A stretch of DNA of 9,884 nucleotides, taken from the NCBI GenBank assembly GCA_038231495.1, contig JBBRLG010000265.1:1-9884 (forward strand), read 5' to 3'. This document shows positions 4,926 to 9,884 of this stretch, in pieces. Made by a program: the position numbers and the translations under genes. Numbering within the stretch: position 1 is the stretch's first letter; each line of letters starts with the position of its first letter. Under the pieces are notes generated by a model. That model was not told where the DNA came from. It did not search any database and saw only the letters and a list, made by a program, of their open reading frames with translations. The stretch is from JBBRLG01 sp038231495 (lineage in GTDB: Bacteria > Planctomycetota > Planctomycetia > Gemmatales > Gemmataceae).

Positions 4926-6743
4926 TCATTTGCCCGACGTCGAATTGGCGGGGTCCGGGGCCACTTCTTTCGGCGACCGTGCCGGGTAGCGCTCGTACAG
5001 CGTCGCCACGCCGTAGACCGTCAGCTCGAACAGGTTGTTGTCGCCTTCCGAAACCTCCGCCCCGGTGCCGCCGAGCGGGAAGCCGGGCTTACCCAGACCG
5101 CCGGGCATCATCGGGCCGCCGGCCGGCATGGTGGGACCGCTCGGCCTGCCTTCGCCGGGCGTGCCTTCGCCCCCCGACGGGGCAGTGTCACCGCCGGCTT
5201 GCGGGCCGCTGTCGTGGACGTGCAGCAAGTGGACCTGCGTGATCTGGATGCGCAACGGCGAATTGGCGACCGCGATCAGCACGTCGTTGATTGCCGCCTG
5301 GTCCACCACCAGCACCATGCCCACCGGCAAGTGCCGACACTGCTCGTTAGTCAACAGGTAGCGCTCCCGCTCCAGGCCGTTGGGCGTCAGGTTGGCCGCC
5401 GTCGCGGACCCGCCGCCAGGGCCGCCTTCGGGCGACCGTCCGCCGGACATTGTCATACCCGCCGGCGCTCCCGTCACCCCCCCCGCGGATTCAGGGGCCG
5501 CCGCCTCTTCCTTCTTCTCGACCTTGGTGATCGCCGCATTCACCACGAGCGGCTTGAACGCCAGCCGGTGCGAGTTCTTCGCGGTCCGCAGGTCGTCGAT
5601 GCGGCGGATCGGGCTGGTCGCGTATTCGAGAACCTGTTCCAGGCCGATCTCGTTCTTGAAGTTGATGCTTTCGACCGGGGTGGACTTCTTGAACTTGACG
5701 CTTTCGTCGTGCGGCACCGGTTCGCCTTCGATCGTCAGCGGGAAGTCGCGGCCGCCCTGTTTGATGACGAATTTCAACCCCTTGCCGGTGAGGGCGTTGG
5801 CCACCAACTGGGTGCGGCCGGTGACGCTGACGTTCCTGATCGTGCTGTCGGGGCTGATGGTCGTCGTCGTGCGGCCCTTGTCCTTGACTTCCTCGATCAA
5901 CAGCGTGATCTCCCAGCTGGGATTGCGGAAGCGGAAGCGGTTGACGACTTTCGCCGGCAGCGCCTCGTCCTTGGGGAATTCGACCGGCTGGAAGCGGGCG
6001 TACTTGTCCAAAGCCTCCCGGATGATCTTGAGCAACTCGCGCTTGACCCAGAAATCCTCCTGGGCCAGCCAGACTTCCTCCATCGTCGGCGTATTTTCGA
6101 GGTTGCCCCAGACGGAGTCGATCGCGCGGCCGCTGACGGACGACCCGCCGCCACCGCCGGCAGGCATGCCGGGCATGGTCGGCCCCATCTTACGGCCGCC
6201 GGTCGCGCCTTCGCCCATGCCGGGTGCATTGCCGCCGCCGCCGCTGCCGGCCGGGCCCATGATTTGCTTGAAGCCGGTTTCGCCGTCCTTGAATTCGACG
6301 GGGGCGACGAGCTTGGTCAGATCGGCGTCGGTGAACTGCTTGAGGTAGAGCGACTGCGCGTAAATCTTGCGGGCCGCGTTGGAATCGGGGGTGACGTCGT
6401 CGTCGTAGTACTGCACCTTGTCGAAGCGGGCCTTGTCCTGCCAGGGAAAGACGTACATGGTCTCCTGGGTTTTCCAGGCCTGCTCCCAGACGGTTGTCTT
6501 CTGCTTGGTGAACTTGTCGCCGTAGTCCGCCCAGGGCTTCCTGAAGTTCTCGTTCTTGGGTTGGCCCTTGGCGTTGGTTTCGGACTCCTTCAGCGCCTTG
6601 TCGAACTTCTGCCGCTGGGCGTCGCCGGCGCTGGAGCCGCTGATGAGCAGCACGAGCCAGCAAATCAGCAGCAGCAGGCCCGCCGAGCCGAGCATGATCC
6701 AAAACTTGTTCTTGAGCAGTTGTTCTTTATCGATCTTGGCCAT
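4926..6743 (-). CDS. Single-span membrane protein, putative PilO/GspM-like
   Basis: A 605-residue protein with a basic N-terminus (MAKIDKEQLLKNKFW), one membrane segment at about 14-35, and a long part beyond the membrane. Gly/Pro/Met linkers at 163-203, 413-450 and 511-567 separate folded parts. One part contains EEVWLAQEDFWVKRELL (222-238). The last contains LPVGMVLVVDQAAINDVLIA, then SPLRIQITQVHLLHV (about 472-509), and after a linker FELTVYGVATLYERYP. This beta-alpha-beta...beta order resembles the ferredoxin-like domains of PilO, PilN and GspM, which build the inner-membrane platform of type IV pili and type II secretion. A GTG at 6761 is possible, but the ATG at 6743 gives the usual short cytoplasmic tail. 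It follows the PilM fusion after 93 bp. Membrane topology is clear; the PilO-like role is inferred from position and pattern. Confidence 0.85.
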   Translation of the reverse strand: MAKIDKEQLLKNKFWIMLGSAGLLLLICWLVLLISGSSAGDAQRQKFDKALKESETNAKGQPKNENFRKPWADYGDKFTKQKTTVWEQAWKTQETMYVFPWQDKARFDKVQYYDDDVTPDSNAARKIYAQSLYLKQFTDADLTKLVAPVEFKDGETGFKQIMGPAGSGGGGNAPGMGEGATGGRKMGPTMPGMPAGGGGGSSVSGRAIDSVWGNLENTPTMEEVWLAQEDFWVKRELLKIIREALDKYARFQPVEFPKDEALPAKVVNRFRFRNPSWEITLLIEEVKDKGRTTTTISPDSTIRNVSVTGRTQLVANALTGKGLKFVIKQGGRDFPLTIEGEPVPHDESVKFKKSTPVESINFKNEIGLEQVLEYATSPIRRIDDLRTAKNSHRLAFKPLVVNAAITKVEKKEEAAAPESAGGVTGAPAGMTMSGGRSPEGGPGGGSATAANLTPNGLERERYLLTNEQCRHLPVGMVLVVDQAAINDVLIAVANSPLRIQITQVHLLHVHDSGPQAGGDTAPSGGEGTPGEGRPSGPTMPAGGPMMPGGLGKPGFPLGGTGAEVSEGDNNLFELTVYGVATLYERYPARSPKEVAPDPANSTSGK

Positions 6744-6795
6744 GATGCGCGTCCGCCTCACAGTTCGGGTCAGTCGGGAATCGGGTTTAGGTTTT

Positions 6796-6827
6796 GCCGC
6801 TGGCGGCTTTGCAAAGCCGCCAGCGGC
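6796..6827. repeat. Perfect 32-bp palindrome between pilM and the next gene
   Basis: The sequence from GCCGCTGGCGGCTTTG through its exact inverse is a perfect palindrome with no spacer. Its arms are the same as those of the hairpin at 9611-9665. It lies nine bases after the pilM stop codon, so it would form at the 3' end of the pilM part of the transcript. No T-tract follows on either strand, so it is not a standard intrinsic terminator. It may instead protect or process the mRNA. Confidence 0.85.
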
Positions 6828-6836
6828 CAGTCGGCG

Positions 6837-9449
6837 TTATTGCTTCGGCGCTACGGTTTCTTCCATGTCGCGCAGGCTGTCCGAGGGCGTCGGCTCCTTC
6901 CAGATGAACAGGATAACGAACTCGGTGCGGTCGTGCAGAATGCCCTTGCCCACGGTCGTGCCCTTGGGGGTACCGCCGGGGCCTTCCGGGCCGACACCAC
7001 CAGGACGTATTCCCCCCGGGCCGGGCATCCCCGCGGGCCGTCCCGCGCTGCCTTCGCCCTTGAGACCGCTGCTTGAGGCACCGCCGCCGATCGAACCGAG
7101 CGGCGTCCAGCTGTCCCGCGGCGACGCTGCCGGCGCGGCACTACCCGTGTCCGTACCGCCAGGTGCCCCACCGGTAGGACTGGAGGGCGACAGGGGACCG
7201 CCGGGCATCATGGGACCGCCGAGACCGCCGCCGGCCGGTGAGCCGGCGGTGCCGGCCGACGCGCCGAGCAGTTCGGGAAGCACGCTCGTCTTGATGAGCG
7301 TGAACGTGGTCGAGTCGTTGGTCTTGCTGTCGAACACTTTGTACAGGACCACGTGGCTGATGCGGTTGTGGACGGGGTCGGGGTCTTCCTTCTTCTCGCC
7401 GGCCGGAACCTCGGGCGCGCCCGGCACCACGGGAGCTACCCCCGGCGCGGCCGGCGGCACCGGCGGCACCGGCGGCACGCCCGGTGCATCCGGCGGGGTT
7501 GCCGCCGCCGCCGGCATACCCATGCGGACGATGTTCTCCATCAGCGTGGCTTTGACAAAGAAACCCTTCCGGTAGTTGAACGTGTAGCCGTGGACTTCGA
7601 CGATCCAACCCTTACCGGTCGGCGCGGTCGGCGGGTTCTTGGAGTTGTCCAACGGCCGCACGGCTTCCTTGAGGTTTTTCTCGCCGACGTTCTTGGACAC
7701 CCTGTCCCAGAAGACGGCCAGGTCGGGCGTGTAGCGGGCGTTGACCATCTCGACGTTGAACTGCACGCGGTCGTCGATGCCGCGGCCCAGGGGATCGTTG
7801 GTGACGACGTTCAACCGCGGCTCGTCGTTCTTTTCCTCCGCGCCGCTGGCGGGCTTGGTGCCCGCGGCCAGATCCTTCTTGTACAAGTTCCACGCCTGCT
7901 GGCCGTTCAGGGCCAGCGGCAGGTTGGGGTGCCCGGAATTCTGGTTGGCCGTGGTCTCCCAGTACTCCTTCTTGGCCGTCGGCGGCAGGTTGGAGCCGTC
8001 GGGCCGGGGGATCACCTCGCTGACGAACTTCATCAGGTCGATCCAGTTGAGCTGCTCGTCCTGGCCGGCGACGATGCTTTTGACGGCCCGGGCCTCCTTG
8101 TCGGCGTTCTCCTTGGCCTCCGTGAACGCCTTGTTGGCGCTGGCAACCCGGCCGTTGACCGTCGTGCTGTCCTCGATCGCCTTGCTGACGGGGTTGGACT
8201 TGTCATCGGCAGCCCCCCAAGGCCGCGTGTCGCCCCAGAAGGCCTTGGCCGACATCGCGGCAATGCCGAGAAGGAACACCGCCGCCGCCGCCGCCGCCCA
8301 CGGCTTCTTGGCCTTCACCAGCCGCTCGGTGCGGATTTCGCCGGGCAGCAGGTTGGTCAGGATGCGCGACTGCTTGATCCCTTGCAGCGCCAGGCCGTAC
8401 GCCACGCCGTAGCTGAGGATGTTTTCGGTGTAGGTCGGGGCCGTCACCACCGCCTCGCCGCTGAGGCGCTGCATCTTCGTGACCTTGCGCACTTCCAGTT
8501 GCAGCTTCTCGCCGAGGTACTTTTGCAGACCCGGCAGGCGGAAGGCGTTGCCCATGCCGACCATGTAATCGATCTGGGCGTTGCGGTGCGTGTTGGTGAA
8601 ATAGCCCAGCGACCGCTGCACTTCGCCGACGAAGTCGTTGAGGACGGGCTTGAGCGACGACAAGATTTTCTTGAGGTCGGGCGACTTGGTGGCGTTGCGT
8701 TTCAGGTGTTCGGCCTTGGCGAAGGTGAGCTTCATTTCCTTGGTCAAGGCGCGGGTGAAGTGGTTGCCGCCCAGCGGGATGGGCCGCTGCCAGATGACGC
8801 GGTCGCCATCGGTGATGACGAGGTTGCTGCTGTCGGCCCCGATGTCGAGGCAGACGACGCAGCCGGTCTTTTCGGCCTCCTCGCCTTCGACGCGGGCGCC
8901 CTTGCCGAGCAGGTCGTAGGCGACGTAGTTGCACAACGCCAGCGGTGCCATTTGCACCAGCTGTACTTCAACGTTCACGTCGCGGAAGTGCTGCAAATAG
9001 CGGCCGATCATGTCGCGCTTCATGGCGAACAGGCCGATCTCGGTCTCCATCGCGAAGCCGTCGGTGACGGTGCCGGAGCCGATCTTCTGGTAGTCCCAGA
9101 CGACCTCGTCGAGGTTGAACGGGATTTGCTGTTTGGCCTCGAAGCGCACGATGTCGGCGATCTTCTTTTCCTCGACGGGCGGCAGCTTGACGAAGCGGGC
9201 GAGGCCGCTCTGGCCGGGCACGCTGATGGCGACGAGGTCGCCGCGCAAGTTGTTGCGTTCGAGGAACTTGGTAAGGGCTTCGCGGGTCAGCTCGTCGGGG
9301 TCGGCGTCGGGCTGGCTGAGGATTTTGGGATGTTCGACGTAATCGAAGGCGGTGGCGGTGAGTTCGCCGTCGATTTCTTCGAGGCGGATGGCCTTCAAGG
9401 CGCACTGGCCGAGGTCGATGCCCCAAACGCCATGAGTGTGGTCTGCCAT
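6837..9449 (-). CDS. pilM: PilM-type actin-like ATPase fused to a PilN-like segment
   Basis: An 870-residue protein. Residues 8-355 form a PilM-type actin-like ATPase: WGIDLGQCALKAIRL (phosphate 1, from 9), RFEAKQQIPF (102-111), LDIGADSSNLVI (phosphate 2, 201-212) and GMGNAFRLPGLQKYL (298-312). PilM alone is about 350 residues. Here it continues with ILTNLLPGEIR (363-373), which resembles the INLLP peptide at the N-terminus of PilN that docks onto PilM. It then has a membrane segment at about 383-403, an Ala/Glu/Lys-rich helical stretch (about 422-464), and LNWIDLMKFVSEVIPRP (467-483), typical of PilN. Further beta-rich parts (561-640, 690-730, 836-852) are separated by a Pro linker (645-686) and a Gly linker (731-833). 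The start is supported by GGAG seven bases upstream. It is first in a row of three same-strand genes. PilM identity is firm; the PilN fusion is a strong inference. Confidence 0.9.
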   Translation of the reverse strand: MADHTHGVWGIDLGQCALKAIRLEEIDGELTATAFDYVEHPKILSQPDADPDELTREALTKFLERNNLRGDLVAISVPGQSGLARFVKLPPVEEKKIADIVRFEAKQQIPFNLDEVVWDYQKIGSGTVTDGFAMETEIGLFAMKRDMIGRYLQHFRDVNVEVQLVQMAPLALCNYVAYDLLGKGARVEGEEAEKTGCVVCLDIGADSSNLVITDGDRVIWQRPIPLGGNHFTRALTKEMKLTFAKAEHLKRNATKSPDLKKILSSLKPVLNDFVGEVQRSLGYFTNTHRNAQIDYMVGMGNAFRLPGLQKYLGEKLQLEVRKVTKMQRLSGEAVVTAPTYTENILSYGVAYGLALQGIKQSRILTNLLPGEIRTERLVKAKKPWAAAAAAVFLLGIAAMSAKAFWGDTRPWGAADDKSNPVSKAIEDSTTVNGRVASANKAFTEAKENADKEARAVKSIVAGQDEQLNWIDLMKFVSEVIPRPDGSNLPPTAKKEYWETTANQNSGHPNLPLALNGQQAWNLYKKDLAAGTKPASGAEEKNDEPRLNVVTNDPLGRGIDDRVQFNVEMVNARYTPDLAVFWDRVSKNVGEKNLKEAVRPLDNSKNPPTAPTGKGWIVEVHGYTFNYRKGFFVKATLMENIVRMGMPAAAATPPDAPGVPPVPPVPPAAPGVAPVVPGAPEVPAGEKKEDPDPVHNRISHVVLYKVFDSKTNDSTTFTLIKTSVLPELLGASAGTAGSPAGGGLGGPMMPGGPLSPSSPTGGAPGGTDTGSAAPAASPRDSWTPLGSIGGGASSSGLKGEGSAGRPAGMPGPGGIRPGGVGPEGPGGTPKGTTVGKGILHDRTEFVILFIWKEPTPSDSLRDMEETVAPKQ
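7452..7478. repeat. Triple 9-bp tandem repeat in the pilM Pro linker
   Basis: CGGCGGCAC occurs three times in a row and encodes VPP VPP VPP (minus strand) in the Pro-rich linker of the PilM fusion. Copy number may vary by slippage without breaking the frame. Confidence 0.85.
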
Positions 9450-9530
9450 TCTCTATCTCCAGCGGTCGGAAAAACCGGGTGAAAAGCGAAGATCGGCACG
9501 GTCGCTGCAAGCGGCGGAAACGGCACAGGT

Positions 9531-9560
9531 AACGTAACACGGGACGTGGAAGCCTGTCAA
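9531..9560 (-). promoter_or_regulatory. Candidate promoter of the pilM gene row
   Basis: On the minus strand a perfect TTGACA (9560-9555) is followed after 18 bases by TACGTT (9536-9531), a poor -10. A start would fall near 9525, about 75 bases before the pilM ATG. The direct repeat CACGTCCCGT (minus-strand reading) occurs upstream of the -35 (9585-9594) and again inside the spacer (9539-9548), where a regulator could bind. The -35 match is good and the -10 is weak, so this is tentative. Confidence 0.35.
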
Positions 9561-9610
9561 TCGCCGCGGCCTGCTATCTTGATAACGGGACGTGAAAAGA
9601 TTCGTTGGCG

Positions 9611-9665
9611 CGGTCTGCCGCTGGCGGCTTTGCGTCTTCCTTGCAAAGCCGCCAGCGGCAGACCG
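9611..9665. repeat. Strong 23-bp-arm hairpin upstream of pilM
   Basis: The arms 9611-9633 and 9643-9665 are perfect inverse copies around the loop GTCTTCCTT. The inner part of each arm (TGCCGCTGGCGGCTTTGC and its inverse) is identical to the palindrome at 6796-6827. No T-tract follows on either strand. The repetition suggests a dispersed palindromic repeat family rather than a one-off terminator. Confidence 0.85.
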
Positions 9666-9884
9666 TCCCACATCCGGGTCATGGGACGCCCCGGGTCCGA
9701 TTCGACCCTTGCCACGCCAATGCGCATATGGCAAGGGTGCCCCTCCCGCCCACGCCTGGGGCCGGCGCGGTGTTTTCTTAAGCATTTACCAATAAGCAAG
9801 TTATATCACATCAAGTCCCCGGTTTCGGGCATGGTTCAATTTCGGTCTTTTTTAGGTACCACTACGGACGCTCAGCGGCCTCGC
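9666..9884. other. Non-coding stretch at the right end
   Basis: With the segment from 9450 this makes about 435 bases without a credible gene. It holds an inverted repeat, ACCCTTGCCA (9705-9714) and TGGCAAGGGT (9729-9738), with a 14-nt loop, and then turns AT-richer from about 9777 (including TTATATCA). No RNA gene could be recognised. The short open frames here have no start signal or recognisable protein pattern. Confidence 0.6.

Noticed and set aside
6744..6761. GTG start six codons upstream for the 605-residue protein
   Set aside because: Possible, but the added MRRTRI lies over the purine-rich region likely used as a binding site; the ATG at 6743 is preferred with moderate certainty.
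6796..6827. Intrinsic terminator after pilM
   Set aside because: The stem is strong, but no run of T follows on either strand; on the minus strand it is followed by AAAACC.
5199..7076. Plus-strand open frame of 625 codons opposite the 605-residue gene
   Set aside because: Same antisense artefact. It runs through the pilM intergenic palindrome and has no convincing start or family motif.
7353..9482. Plus-strand open frame of 709 codons opposite pilM
   Set aside because: The opposite strand carries clear PilM motifs; this frame is low-complexity and shows no known pattern.
9453..9799. Short open frames on both strands upstream of pilM
   Set aside because: They cross the perfect hairpin and candidate promoter, lack binding sites, and are rich in Arg/Pro as expected from random GC-rich DNA.
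9777..9884. tRNA or start of another gene at the right edge
   Set aside because: No cloverleaf, T-loop or credible start could be found in the last 108 bases; the window may simply end in intergenic DNA.

Overview
The window looks like chromosomal DNA of a planctomycete, most likely of the Gemmataceae. This is inferred from the very GC-rich coding sequence with long antisense open frames, a PilM protein with a large non-standard C-terminal extension, Gly/Pro/Met-rich linkers, and heptanucleotide-repeat hairpins between genes. No taxonomic marker gene is present, so this stays an inference.

Layout. Left (1-1465, + strand): the end of one gene and two complete tandem paralogues for small secreted proteins sharing an N-terminal YYPLKVGNxWTY motif. 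Around them (47-213 and 1470-1703) are two composite repeats: a heptamer-repeat hairpin, each interrupted by a MITE-like element that begins GTAACCGTTCAC, ends in the inverse, and is flanked by a perfect 8-bp target duplication. Middle (1702-2289, - strand): hisB, a histidine-biosynthesis enzyme. Between hisB and the next gene is a third heptamer-repeat hairpin with no MITE in it. Right (2387-9449, - strand): three large genes read in the order 9449 to 2387. These are an actin-like PilM fused to a PilN-like segment, a single-span membrane protein with a PilO/GspM-like C-terminal pattern, and an 805-residue single-span membrane protein with a Fn3-like segment. The far right (9450-9884) is non-coding and holds a strong hairpin, a candidate promoter and a pair of direct repeats.

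How it fits together. The three right-hand genes share strand, short spacing, one-pass topology and the same unusual linker peptide (GGPMMPGG and variants). They probably form the inner-membrane alignment platform of a type IV pilus or type II secretion-like machine, with PilM on the cytoplasmic face covalently tied to its PilN-like partner. No pilin, ATPase, secretin or prepilin peptidase lies in the window. hisB follows on the same strand but is unrelated in function.

The points most worth a second look are the two-layer nested repeat system (MITE inside a heptamer hairpin, seen twice, with an unoccupied relative nearby), the PilM-PilN fusion with its two divergent partners, and the hairpin shared by both ends of the pilM gene.
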